DNA of 64,000 nucleotides, taken from NCBI RefSeq assembly GCF_900996245.1, contig NZ_CAAJGK010000037.1:1-64000 (forward strand), given 5' to 3'. The stretch comes from Paraburkholderia sp. BCC1886. Lineage in GTDB: Bacteria > Pseudomonadota > Gammaproteobacteria > Burkholderiales > Burkholderiaceae. Numbering within the stretch: position 1 is the stretch's first letter; every line of letters begins with the position of its first letter. The notes under the pieces were generated by a model. It was not told where the DNA came from. It saw only the letters and a list, made by a program, of their open reading frames with translations, and made no database searches. This document shows positions 1 to 7,803 of the stretch, one piece after another. The position numbers and the translations under genes were made by a program.

Positions 1-202
1 TGCACTGGGTAACCTGTGGATGGCACGCAAGCAATTGCTCAAAGCGTGAAACGCGAGGGCGTGGGCGGCCTCATGCGCGGGCAAACGTGAATCACACGGC
101 CGAATCAAAACCTATGACCAGCGCCGCAGCATGTTTGCAATGTAGTGGCACGCGCTGCAAACAGCCCACGCGCAGAAAACGGGTTTTGCAGACCTTCCTT
201 AG
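1..202 (+). mobile_element. Probable right end of an IS5-like insertion sequence
   Basis: A reading frame enters the window at base 2 and ends with a stop at 47-49; its last residues read ALGNLWMARKQLLKA, which resembles the tail of IS5-group transposases. About 135 bases further on, bases 184-200 (ttttgcagaccttcctt) look like an IS5-group terminal repeat, followed by TTAG at 199-202, a plausible short target duplication. The other end and most of the transposase lie outside the window, so the inverted repeat cannot be verified. Inference only; it could also be an unrelated gene end. Confidence 0.4.
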
Positions 203-248
203 CTCATCGCATCAAGCCCGGCCAGAAACTGGAGCAAGTGGATGGCTG

Positions 249-289
249 AAAAAAGCGCGGCGTGAGTCATGATTCACGCCGTGCTTTTT
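249..289 (-). terminator. Bidirectional intrinsic terminator after the SsuA-like gene
   Basis: Arms 249-265 and 274-289 pair almost perfectly (A-run, GC-rich core GCGGCGTGA/TCACGCCG, then T-run) around an 8-base loop. Read on the minus strand it follows the SsuA-like gene (stop at 308) by about 20 bases and ends in a run of T. The symmetric A/T tails mean it can also stop transcription leaving the IS-like end on the plus strand. Confidence 0.85.
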
Positions 290-307
290 GCAATACCCTT
301 CGTGTGA

Positions 308-1309
308 TCAGCCAATCGTTTTCGCCTGCTTCGCCGCATAGTCCCAATACAACGCTTCCTTCGTCTGCACCGGCGCGGGCAACAAGCCGTTACGGTAAAA
401 CGCATCGGCAATGGTTTGCTGCTCGCCGAAATTTTGCGCCGCGACCGGGCGGACCTGGTAGCTGCGGCGCGCATTGGCCCGCTCGATCGTTGCGGCATCC
501 AGACCCCAGCCCGGCGACAGCAGATTCGCCGCGTCTTGCGGATGCGCGCGCAACCATTCGCCTTCCGTCTTCAACTGGTCGAACACGATCTGGATGATCT
601 GCGGATGCGCATCGGCAAAAGTACGCGACGCCAGATAGTAGCGTTGATACGACGCCAGTCCCGCACCATCCGTCAGCACGCGAACGTCGCTGTCGTGATC
701 GACGGCCGCGACATACGGGTCCCACGTAATCCACGCGTCCACGCTGTTGCGCTCGAACGCAGCGCGTCCGTCGGCCGGCGTCAGATACGCAATCTTCACG
801 TCCGCGGGTTTGAGGCCTGCGCGCGCGAGCGCGGCAAGCAGCAGGTAGTGGCTGCCCGCCGCCTTCGTCACGGCAATGCGTTTGCCTTTCAGGTCGGCGA
901 GCGCATGAATGTCGCCATCCTTCTTGACGATGATGGCCTGCGCGCCCGGCGACGGCGATTCCTGCGCGACATACACGAAGCGCGCGTGCGCCGCCTGCGC
1001 GAAGATCGGCACGGTGTCGGCGACGTCTGCGCTGAAATCGACCGCGTCGACATTGAGCGCTTCGGTGAGCGGCAGGCCGCTCGCGAACTCGTTCCACGAG
1101 ATTTTCACGTTCAGCGGTGCGAGGGCTTTCTCGAGCGTGCCGCGCGTCTTGAGCAAAGTGATCAGCGTCGACGATTTCTGAAAACCGATTCGCAGCGCGA
1201 CAGGTGCCGCATTCGAAGCCGTGCCTTGCGTCCATCCGCGCGTGCTGAGCGATGCCAGCAGCGAAGCCACTGCGACGCGGTTGAATGCGCGTCGTGTCAT
1301 CTGCGCCAT
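308..1309 (-). CDS. Aliphatic sulfonate ABC transporter substrate-binding protein (SsuA-like)
   Basis: Periplasmic binding protein of the SsuA/TauA/NitT family that would capture alkanesulfonates or related organosulfur compounds for an ABC importer. The 333-residue protein has a Tat-like N-terminus (TRRAFNRV) and family blocks such as DLKGKRIAVTKAAGSHYLL and the VDAWITWDPYVA segment that is typical of SsuA. The ATG at 1309 is chosen over the longer frame (to 1357) because AAAGGAAA sits just upstream and the signal region starts there. It is transcribed divergently from the ABC operon beginning at 1547 and ends before a strong terminator. The substrate is inferred from family and neighbours. 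A CysB/Cbl/SsuR-type regulator is likely but not shown. Confidence 0.85.
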   Translation of the reverse strand: MAQMTRRAFNRVAVASLLASLSTRGWTQGTASNAAPVALRIGFQKSSTLITLLKTRGTLEKALAPLNVKISWNEFASGLPLTEALNVDAVDFSADVADTVPIFAQAAHARFVYVAQESPSPGAQAIIVKKDGDIHALADLKGKRIAVTKAAGSHYLLLAALARAGLKPADVKIAYLTPADGRAAFERNSVDAWITWDPYVAAVDHDSDVRVLTDGAGLASYQRYYLASRTFADAHPQIIQIVFDQLKTEGEWLRAHPQDAANLLSPGWGLDAATIERANARRSYQVRPVAAQNFGEQQTIADAFYRNGLLPAPVQTKEALYWDYAAKQAKTIG

Positions 1310-1403
1310 AGATTCCGTTTCCTTTTTCAGTTGAGCGTAGTTGCGGCGATCCTCCATCGTATCGATGCAAAGCCTCTGTGATAACAGACGAATTCTGCTA
1401 ACG

Positions 1404-1420
1404 ATCTGACCTGATCAGAT
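1404..1420. promoter_or_regulatory. Inverted repeat in the divergent sulfonate promoter region
   Basis: ATCTGA (1404-1409) and TCAGAT (1415-1420) form a perfect 6-bp inverted repeat with a 5-base spacer. It lies about 95 bases upstream of the minus-strand SsuA-like start in the AT-rich 1310-1546 intergenic region, so it is a candidate operator. No regulator can be assigned. Confidence 0.35.
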
Positions 1421-1461
1421 AAGTCGAAAGCCAAATTCAAATATGCAGAAGATAAATATTG

Positions 1462-1482
1462 AATTGAGATAAACATATCGAA
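1462..1482. promoter_or_regulatory. Conserved 21-mer, copy 1, upstream of sulfonate genes
   Basis: The block with core AGATAAA...ATATCGAA recurs at 19598-19618 with 19 of 21 identical bases, and the similarity extends about 14 bases to the left with one gap. Both copies lie in intergenic regions between divergent genes in which at least one side is a sulfonate-use operon. On the minus strand it offers a weak -35 (TTCGAT) and an AT-rich -10 region. It is probably an activator site or promoter shared by sulfur-starvation genes (inference). Confidence 0.55.
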
Positions 1483-1546
1483 ATAGAATAATTCTCACGA
1501 CACGCCTGGGTCGCTACGCTGTGCCTGATATCTTCAGCGAGGACCT

Positions 1547-2542
1547 ATGGCTGCTTCCGTTCCAACGTCGCTTTTCGCGCGACGACGCATGCTGCGCGCG
1601 CTCGCCGCTGCACCGCTGGCTGCGAGCGCCGCGTTTGCGGGTCTGCGCAATGCCCGTGCTGCGGAGAACGAACACCTCACGCTCGTGCTCGGCGATCAGG
1701 CTGGCGGAACCCGCGCGCTCGCGGAAGCAGCGAAGGTTCTGGACGGCACGCCGTACGCATGGCGCTGGGCCAACTTCCAGGGCGCCGCGCCGTTGTTCGA
1801 AGCGCAACGTGCGGGCTCCGTCGATCTCGCGCCGGCTGGCGACTTGCCGGTGCTCGCGGCGGCGGTGGGCGACCCCAGCCTGCGAATCGTCGCCACGCGA
1901 GTAGGAACCGGCGCGCAACTCGGCATTCTGGTTGGGGAGCACTCCACCATCCGCAGCATTGCCGATCTGAAAGGGCGCACGGTGTTTATTTCGTCGGCGC
2001 GCGGCAGCATCTCGCAGTTCCAGCTTTACGGCGCGCTAGCCGAAGCCGGTTTGTCGAAAGACGACGTAACCGTCCGCTTCATTCTCCCCGTCGATGCATT
2101 TGCCGCCTTCACCTCCGGCGCGATCGAAGTGTGGGCGACCTTCGACCCGTACTACGGCATAGCCGCGCAGCGTGGCGGCAGAGTGCTGCGTGACGGCACC
2201 GGCATTAGCAGCGGACTCGGCTTTATCACCGCGCCTGCCGAAGCGCTCGCCGACCCGCGCAAGCGCGTGGCGATTGCGGATGCGCTGGTGCGCTACCAAC
2301 GTGCTGGCGACTGGGCGGTGGCCAACCACGACGCCTACGCGCAAATCTACTCGACGCTCACGCGCTCGCCACTGGATGCTGCGAAGCAGATTACGCAGCG
2401 CGCGTCGCTCAAGCTGCATTTCGTCAACGACGCCGATATTGCCGCGTTGCAAAAAGTGGCCGACAGCGCGTATCGCGACGCTATTCTGCCGCGCCGTATC
2501 GACGTGCGTTCGATTTCGGAGACTCATCTTGCCAACGCCTGA
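1547..2542 (+). CDS. ABC transporter substrate-binding protein, sulfonate/taurine type
   Basis: A 331-residue periplasmic binding protein of the SsuA/TauA family, first gene of a four-gene ABC import operon. The N-terminus has a Tat-like twin-arginine run (ARRRMLRALAAAPLAASAA) and a probable cleavage near NARAAE. Family blocks include SIADLKGRTVFISSARGS and AIEVWATFDPYYGIAAQ, equivalent to the SsuA segment seen in the protein at 308-1309. The permease start lies at or just after its stop, so the genes are translationally close. It is a paralogue, not a duplicate: sequence identity by eye is limited to the family blocks. The ligand is unknown, with organosulfonate inferred from context. Confidence 0.85.
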   Translation: MAASVPTSLFARRRMLRALAAAPLAASAAFAGLRNARAAENEHLTLVLGDQAGGTRALAEAAKVLDGTPYAWRWANFQGAAPLFEAQRAGSVDLAPAGDLPVLAAAVGDPSLRIVATRVGTGAQLGILVGEHSTIRSIADLKGRTVFISSARGSISQFQLYGALAEAGLSKDDVTVRFILPVDAFAAFTSGAIEVWATFDPYYGIAAQRGGRVLRDGTGISSGLGFITAPAEALADPRKRVAIADALVRYQRAGDWAVANHDAYAQIYSTLTRSPLDAAKQITQRASLKLHFVNDADIAALQKVADSAYRDAILPRRIDVRSISETHLANA

Positions 2543-2567
2543 CCTTGCCTTGACGGAGCGCATCGAC

Positions 2568-3614
2568 GTGTCCACGCATACAGAAACGCTTGATCTTGGA
2601 ACCCCGTCGACGGCTGACCGGATCGCCTCGCCGGAGAAACGCAAACGTGTCGTCGCTATCGTGGCCGCCTTCGGATGGCTCGGCGGCGCGGCCGTGACGC
2701 AATGGTGGCCGACCGCGGACGACTGGCCTTATACCCGCGAGTTGTTGATCCTCAAACTGGTGTTCGCCGTGCTGTCGCTCGCGCTCGCGATTGCCGGATC
2801 GCGCTCGAGCGGGTCGGCTTCGCAGAAAGACTCGCGGCTCGGCAACTGGATCGGTGCGTGGCTGAATGCAGCGCCCTGGCTCCTTGCGCTTGCTATCGCG
2901 CTGACCGCGTGGGAGATCATCACCGCCCAGCTCGAATGGTTGCCGCGCCCGTTCTTTGCGCCACCACAGGCTTTGATCGGCGTGTTCGGCGACGACTTTC
3001 CGCGACTTGCTTCGAGCGTGGCGCACTCGTTCGGGCTGCTTGCGTACGGTTATGTGATCGGGGCGCTGACAGGCTTCGTGGTCGGCGTGAGTATTGGCTG
3101 GTCGAAAGCGGTGGGGTACTGGCTGCATCCAATCTTGCGGCTCATCGGCCCGTTGCCCGCCGTCGCCTGGCTGCCGCTCGCGTTCTTCTTCTTTCCGTCG
3201 AGCTTCAGCGCGAGCGTCTTTCTGATTGCGCTGGCCACCGCGTTTCCCGTGGTCGTGCTCACGTGGTCGGGCGTCGCGAGCGTGAGTCCCGCTTACTACG
3301 ACGTCGCCCGCACGCTCGGCGCGCGACCTGCGTTCCTCATCTTTCGTGTGGCGATTCCGGCGGCGTTGCCTTCGGTGTTCGTCGGACTGTTCATGGGGCT
3401 TAGCGCGTCGTTCGCCGTGTTGATCGTCGCCGAGATGATGGGCGTGAAGGCCGGCCTCGGCTGGTATCTGCAATGGGCTCAGGGCTGGGCCGCCTATTCG
3501 AACATGTACGCCGCGCTGCTCGTGATGGCGCTGATGTGCTCCGGGCTCATCACGCTGCTGTTTCGCGTGCGTGACCGTCTGCTGGCCTGGCAAAAAGGAT
3601 TGCTCAAATGGTAG
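2568..3614 (+). CDS. ABC transporter permease, SsuC/TauC family
   Basis: Inner-membrane permease of a sulfonate/nitrate/taurine importer. The binding-protein-dependent permease core (about residues 150-340) carries the EAA-type loop around YYDVARTLGARPAFLIFRVAIP, which docks the ATPase. The first ~90 residues add two further hydrophobic segments, making it about 348 residues, longer than a typical SsuC (about 260). Two starts are possible: GTG at 2568 behind ACGGAG, or TTG at 2529 behind GGAG and overlapping the upstream stop. GTG is preferred. The gene overlaps the ATPase gene by 7 bases, indicating coupled translation. Confidence 0.85.
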   Translation: MSTHTETLDLGTPSTADRIASPEKRKRVVAIVAAFGWLGGAAVTQWWPTADDWPYTRELLILKLVFAVLSLALAIAGSRSSGSASQKDSRLGNWIGAWLNAAPWLLALAIALTAWEIITAQLEWLPRPFFAPPQALIGVFGDDFPRLASSVAHSFGLLAYGYVIGALTGFVVGVSIGWSKAVGYWLHPILRLIGPLPAVAWLPLAFFFFPSSFSASVFLIALATAFPVVVLTWSGVASVSPAYYDVARTLGARPAFLIFRVAIPAALPSVFVGLFMGLSASFAVLIVAEMMGVKAGLGWYLQWAQGWAAYSNMYAALLVMALMCSGLITLLFRVRDRLLAWQKGLLKW

Positions 3615-4453
3615 CCGCTACGCTTTCGCATGCCGGGTCGCATGTCGACTCGAACGCCTCCGCCGCGCGCACGCAACGCGGCTCGCGCATCGACGTTCGC
3701 CATGTCAGTCATCGCTTCGCACTGCGCGGCGAGACGCTGCCGGTGCTCGACGACATCGACCTCACGGTCGAACCCGGCGAGTTCGTTGCGCTGCTCGGTC
3801 CGAGCGGTTGCGGCAAGTCCACTTTGCTGCGACTCGTTGCCGGTCTCGAGGCACCTGCTCAAGGCGCGATTCACGCGGATGGCGAACGTGTAGCCGGACC
3901 CGATCCGTCGCGGGTCGTCGTGTTTCAGGACCCGACGCTGTTTCCGTGGCGCACCGTGCGCGACAACGTGGGGCTCGGTCCGCAGGCTCAGCGCGGTCAA
4001 CGTAAAGCCAGGGGTGGCGATTCGCGTCGAGAGGTCGCCGAGCGGATCGATGCTGCGCTTGAACTGGTCGGGTTGTCCGCGTTTGCGGGGGCTTATCCGC
4101 ATCAACTGTCCGGTGGTATGGCGCAGCGCGCGGCGTTGGCGCGTGCGCTCGTCAACGATCCGCGACTGCTCGTGCTCGATGAACCGTTCGGCAAGCTCGA
4201 TTCGCTGACGCGAATTCGCATGCAGGGCGAACTGATCCGCTTGTGGCAGGCAGAAGGCTTTTCGGTGCTGCTGGTGACGCACGACGTCGAAGAGGCGCTG
4301 TATCTCGCGAATCGCGTGATCGTGTTCAGCGAACGGCCGGCGAGCATCGTCACGCAGGTTCGCAACGACGCGCCGTATCCACGTCATCGCGATGATCCTG
4401 CGCTGGTGGCATTGCGGCGCGAAGTACTGGCGCTGCTGGGTCTCGATACCTAG
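3608..4453 (+). CDS. ABC transporter ATP-binding protein, SsuB/TauB family
   Basis: Cytoplasmic ATPase that powers the importer encoded by its neighbours. In the 281-residue protein the Walker A motif GPSGCGKST is at about 64-72, the Q-loop at FQDPTLFPW (106-114), the signature LSGGMAQR at 167-174, Walker B LLVLDEPF at 187-194, and the switch His in VTHDVEEAL at 225. All catalytic elements are intact. An ATG at 3608 follows AAGGA and overlaps the permease stop by 7 bases. The ~30-residue N-terminal extension before the ABC core is unusual but common in this family. Confidence 0.92.
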   Translation: MVAATLSHAGSHVDSNASAARTQRGSRIDVRHVSHRFALRGETLPVLDDIDLTVEPGEFVALLGPSGCGKSTLLRLVAGLEAPAQGAIHADGERVAGPDPSRVVVFQDPTLFPWRTVRDNVGLGPQAQRGQRKARGGDSRREVAERIDAALELVGLSAFAGAYPHQLSGGMAQRAALARALVNDPRLLVLDEPFGKLDSLTRIRMQGELIRLWQAEGFSVLLVTHDVEEALYLANRVIVFSERPASIVTQVRNDAPYPRHRDDPALVALRREVLALLGLDT

Positions 4454-4472
4454 GCACGACGGTCTACCTGCG

Positions 4473-4502
4473 CATTCACATTCACATTCACACTCACACT
4501 CA
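4473..4502. repeat. Hexanucleotide tandem repeat (CATTCA x3, CACTCA x2)
   Basis: Five head-to-tail 6-base units lie between the ATPase stop (4453) and the next start (4545). The copies differ only by one T/C transition, so they are recent. Because the unit length is a multiple of three and the array is in the spacer, copy-number change would alter spacing, not a reading frame. Confidence 0.9.
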
Positions 4503-4544
4503 TACGAAATACAACCATCACTTCCTGGATTGGGGAACACCGCG

Positions 4545-5579
4545 ATGAAGTCCGACGATTTTCAGCAAGCATTCAGTCCCGCGCGCCGCGCGTGGTTGCG
4601 CAATACGGCGTGGGCTGCCGGTGCCGCGGCGCTCGGCGGCGCAACGTTTGGTCTGCCCGGCACCCAGGCTGCCGCCGATGAGGCGTTGAAGCCGCTCAAG
4701 CTTTCGTGGAATGCGGGCGCGATTTGTACGGCACCGGTGCCTGTTGCCGAGAAGCAGGGGTTCTTTCGCAAGCATGGGCTTCAGGTCGAGTTGATCAATT
4801 ACTCGGGATCGACGGATCAGTTGCTCGAAGCGATTGCTACCGGCAAATCCGATGCGGGCGTGGGGATGGCGTTGCGATGGATCAAGCCGCTGGAGCAGGG
4901 CTTCGATGTCAAATTGACGGCGGGTATTCATGGTGGGTGTATGCGGCTGCTGGCGACGCGCACTTCGGGGATCGTCGATTTGCAAGGGCTGAAAGGACGC
5001 ACGATTGGCGTGAGCGATATGGCGAGTCCGGCGAAGAACTTCTTTGCGGTGACGCTGAAGAAGGTTGGGGTCGATCCGGATAACGATGTGCATTGGCGGC
5101 AATATCCGGCGCCGTTGTTGGCCGAGGCTTTGAAGAAGGGCGAAGTTCAGGCGATTGCCGATGGCGATCCGACTATCTGGACACTGCGCGAAAACGACCA
5201 TCTGTATGAGGTGTCGAATAATCTTTGCGCTGAGTATGCGAACAAGGTTTGCTGTGTTTTGGGTGTGCGGGGTTCGCTGGTGCGCAAGGATCGGGCGACG
5301 GCTCAGGCGCTTACTCAGGCTTTGCTGGAGGCGACTGAGTGGACGGCGAACAATCCCGCTGAGGCGGCTGCGATATTTGCGCCGAATGCGCCTGGGGCGA
5401 ATGTCGCGCAGCTTACTGCGATGCTGAAGAGCCATACGGATCATCATCATCCGGTGGGGGAAGCTTTCCGGAAAGAGATCGCGTTTTATGCGGATGATCT
5501 GAAATCGGTGGGCGTGCTGAACGCGGGGACTAATTCGGATCGGTTTGCTACGAAGGTGTTTTCGGATGTGTTGGCTTGA
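4545..5579 (+). CDS. Second ABC substrate-binding protein of the operon (NMT1/NitT-TauT type)
   Basis: Secreted binding protein of about 344 residues. The start at 4545 behind TGGGGA is chosen because it begins a Tat-like signal (ARRAWLRNTAWAAGAAALGG). Downstream are blocks of the NitT/TauT binding-protein fold: PVPVAEKQGFFRKHGLQVEL, LQGLKGRTIGVSDM and EVQAIADGDPTIW. It differs clearly from the SsuA-like protein at 1547, with a CxV-type GAICTAPVPV start and a longer C-terminus. Its position 92 bases after the ATPase gene suggests the importer may serve two ligands, or that this protein has a different partner. Substrate unknown. Confidence 0.8.
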   Translation: MKSDDFQQAFSPARRAWLRNTAWAAGAAALGGATFGLPGTQAAADEALKPLKLSWNAGAICTAPVPVAEKQGFFRKHGLQVELINYSGSTDQLLEAIATGKSDAGVGMALRWIKPLEQGFDVKLTAGIHGGCMRLLATRTSGIVDLQGLKGRTIGVSDMASPAKNFFAVTLKKVGVDPDNDVHWRQYPAPLLAEALKKGEVQAIADGDPTIWTLRENDHLYEVSNNLCAEYANKVCCVLGVRGSLVRKDRATAQALTQALLEATEWTANNPAEAAAIFAPNAPGANVAQLTAMLKSHTDHHHPVGEAFRKEIAFYADDLKSVGVLNAGTNSDRFATKVFSDVLA

Positions 5580-5981
5580 GGGGAAGGCGGACCAACGTTT
5601 GTTACGGGGCGCTTCGTTGACTTGATCGAGTATCTTTCCGACAGCGTCAGATACTCAAGAACAACTCGCGCTTCCGGTCGTGCTTTCTCGTTATGCGCGG
5701 TTCGCAGTTCGCCATTGCGCTCGCGCGCAATGGCTGTGCGATTGATCCGTCTCATTCCGTCACGCTCAACGCGATCATTCGTGCGCACAATCTCGACCAG
5801 AATGACGCGCGCAGGGCCGAGCCATGATGCGTCGCGCGATCATCATGACGGCGCTGATCGTCTGCACGCAGGCGCGGCATGAATTGCAGACCATCATCGA
5901 ATGTTCGCCGCATCGGCATTGGAATCAATCAAACATATTTAACTAGCTGATGGGATGGCGTCACTCTGACGGGTCCCTCTG
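5580..5981. other. Intergenic stretch without a convincing gene
   Basis: Between the binding protein (plus) and the DUF3396 gene (minus, converging). Two very short overlapping plus-strand frames occur (about 5694-5829 and 5824-5946), the second opening with MMRRAIIMTALIVCTQ, but neither has a clear ribosome site or recognisable family. This marks the left edge of the accessory region. Confidence 0.5.
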
Positions 5982-7070
5982 TTAAGGCCCGACGGGCAGC
6001 TTAGGCGTGTCAAGGATCGCCGCTTTCGCTTGCAGCAGGTCGTCCGGCGAGACGTCGAAGCGGCGTAGCCAGGCATCGCTGCTCGGCGTCGTGTTGTACA
6101 CCGGCGCGTCGCCATTGACCGTGCCGCGTTGCAGGCTGCTCACGCTGTTCGTGAGGATCTCGCGCAGCGCAGAGTTAAGCACAATGTACGCGGGCGGCGG
6201 CGCGACCGGTTGCCCATCGCCTCGCGGAACGCCCGCCTGCGGGGCGACGCCCGCACGGATTAACAAACCTTGGGCACACGGCTCCAGGCTGAACCAGGCT
6301 TTCGGAAGCTCTGATTGCAGCGTCGCAATCTGACCGACGCGATTTACCATCTCACCGTTGATTAGCGTGAGCCAATCGGTAGTTTTAATGCGATCGGTGA
6401 GCTTGCGAACTTTCATCGCGATTGGGTCGCCCACATCGAGACCAGGGCCGAGTTGCTGCGCCATGAAATACTCACTACTCTCGTTTTCGGTACGACCGGT
6501 CGGCGATAGATTTACCGCTAGACCCGCGTGCCCGTGAACAGCGTCCAGTGCCGCTGCACTGTCGTGAAACAGTTTCACCGAGGGCTCCGGGTTCGAGCGT
6601 ACGAACGGGAAAGGCAGGCTGAACTCCAGCACGTCAAGACCGCGCGTGCCCAGTTCTGCCTGGAAGCGCTCAAGGCAGAACGTCTTGAACTCGTAGAACG
6701 ACGCCTCGCGCGCGGTGTCGCCACCTACGTAAATTGCGTCGAACCCCTCGTTGTCGCCGACGCTTTTCGCGAGCGAGGACAAGGTGGGCGCGTTCCCGAC
6801 CGGGATGGCCGGCTTGCCGTTGAACCACAGCCATCGGAGCGGACTTTTGCCTTCGCCCCCCGCTACGCTTGCCAATTTTATATACGCGTCCAGTGCCCAG
6901 GCCAACGCTTCGCGTTTGTCAGTGGTAAAGCCGCCTTTGAAATATAGGGCTGCCCGCACCACTAGCGCGGCGCCGACGCCATCATGGGGATGCTTCGGTT
7001 CAAAGGCCGCGTAAGGCAGCGTTCCAGCCTTTGATGGGTCCTTCGCCCACTGCTCAAGCTCGTTGCTCAT
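5982..7070 (-). CDS. DUF3396 family protein, probable T6SS immunity protein
   Basis: A 362-residue cytoplasmic protein without signal peptide or membrane segment. Its features match the DUF3396 (type VI immunity) family: an N-terminal LVVRAALYFKGG block, the FSLPFPFVRSNPE segment in the middle, and the DWLTLINGEMVNRVG segment in the C-terminal half. DUF3396 proteins are known as immunity partners of VRR-NUC type VI effectors, and here the gene directly follows a VRR-NUC gene (start 19 bases downstream of that stop). The inferred role is to block the neighbouring nuclease in the producing cell and kin. The family call comes from recall of the conserved blocks; the exact effector contact is unknown. 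Confidence 0.75.
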   Translation of the reverse strand: MSNELEQWAKDPSKAGTLPYAAFEPKHPHDGVGAALVVRAALYFKGGFTTDKREALAWALDAYIKLASVAGGEGKSPLRWLWFNGKPAIPVGNAPTLSSLAKSVGDNEGFDAIYVGGDTAREASFYEFKTFCLERFQAELGTRGLDVLEFSLPFPFVRSNPEPSVKLFHDSAAALDAVHGHAGLAVNLSPTGRTENESSEYFMAQQLGPGLDVGDPIAMKVRKLTDRIKTTDWLTLINGEMVNRVGQIATLQSELPKAWFSLEPCAQGLLIRAGVAPQAGVPRGDGQPVAPPPAYIVLNSALREILTNSVSSLQRGTVNGDAPVYNTTPSSDAWLRRFDVSPDDLLQAKAAILDTPKLPVGP

Positions 7071-7089
7071 CGTTTAGTTCGGTCTTTGA

Positions 7090-7803
7090 TCATGGCGCAG
7101 GGAGCGGCACAGGTGGTGGCGGAAGTCCCCCGTGCAGGTAATTGTTCAACCCCTGACTAAACAGTTTGCCGAATTGGGACGCGGTGGAGGATGACGTGGA
7201 GCTTTCCGACTGATCGTCTCCATCGGAGCACCCGCAGTCGGACGGTCCCATTGTGACCACTTTGTCCGGTTCGCCAGCGATTTCCTCGTACGCAGCGTGC
7301 TGCTTGAGATCGATCGTGTCCGGCGGGAACTTGATCTCCACCACGTTCTTCAGGTTGTCCTGAGTTGGCGGCAACGACGGGTCGTTGACGACCACCACGT
7401 CTGGACGGCGAATGTTACCTACACCGGGAGTGTATCCGCTCAGCCCGCCGGGCCAGTACTTCTGGATCCAGCCCGGCAGATAATCATGGGTCTTCGTGAC
7501 CATACTGCTACTCATGATCGGTGCTGGTGGATCCTTGCTCATATCGTAGTTGACCTCGGCCTTGTACGGGCTTTGATGGTCGGTCAGTGCATCCGTCGCT
7601 TTCAGCCGGCCGCTTACGCATTGCTGCTTCAGCGTTTGACCCTGAGCGCCGATTGTTGGCATCGCGTTGCACTTGCAGATTACTGAACAGATAGCCCAAC
7701 GGTCTTGCGGATCCATGGAGTTCGGGCGCAAACGCACCGTGTTTGTTTGCCCCTGACCGGGCCCCATCGAACCGGACGAGGACCCTTTTGCGTAGTCTGT
7801 CAT
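7090..7803 (-). CDS. VRR-NUC domain nuclease, probable T6SS effector
   Basis: A 237-residue protein whose middle has the PD-(D/E)xK pattern of VRR-NUC nucleases: IRRPDVVVVND (Asp135), then VVEIKFP (Glu156, Lys158), then a Gln in LKQHAAYEEIAG. A Cys-rich stretch at 39-62 (ICSVICKCNAMP) may bind metal or form disulfides. The C-terminus is Ser- and Pro-rich. It starts inside the stop of the PAAR gene (4-base overlap) and is followed by the DUF3396 gene, the usual PAAR-effector-immunity order. The likely role is delivery by the type VI needle to cleave DNA in competitor cells (inference). The PT/RHS-type linker found in larger effectors is absent. Confidence 0.8.
   Translation of the reverse strand: MTDYAKGSSSGSMGPGQGQTNTVRLRPNSMDPQDRWAICSVICKCNAMPTIGAQGQTLKQQCVSGRLKATDALTDHQSPYKAEVNYDMSKDPPAPIMSSSMVTKTHDYLPGWIQKYWPGGLSGYTPGVGNIRRPDVVVVNDPSLPPTQDNLKNVVEIKFPPDTIDLKQHAAYEEIAGEPDKVVTMGPSDCGCSDGDDQSESSTSSSTASQFGKLFSQGLNNYLHGGLPPPPVPLPAP

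Noticed and set aside
4392-4544. N-terminal extension of the second binding protein reading HSHSHSHS
   Set aside because: It comes from the hexamer repeat in the spacer and overlaps the ATPase gene; the Tat-like signal starts at 4545.
5622-5882. 86-residue plus-strand frame
   Set aside because: Arg-rich composition typical of a wrong frame in GC-rich DNA; overlaps other tiny frames.
5694-5946. Two overlapping micro-ORFs as a small toxin pair
   Set aside because: No ribosome site, no hydrophobic or basic toxin pattern beyond chance.
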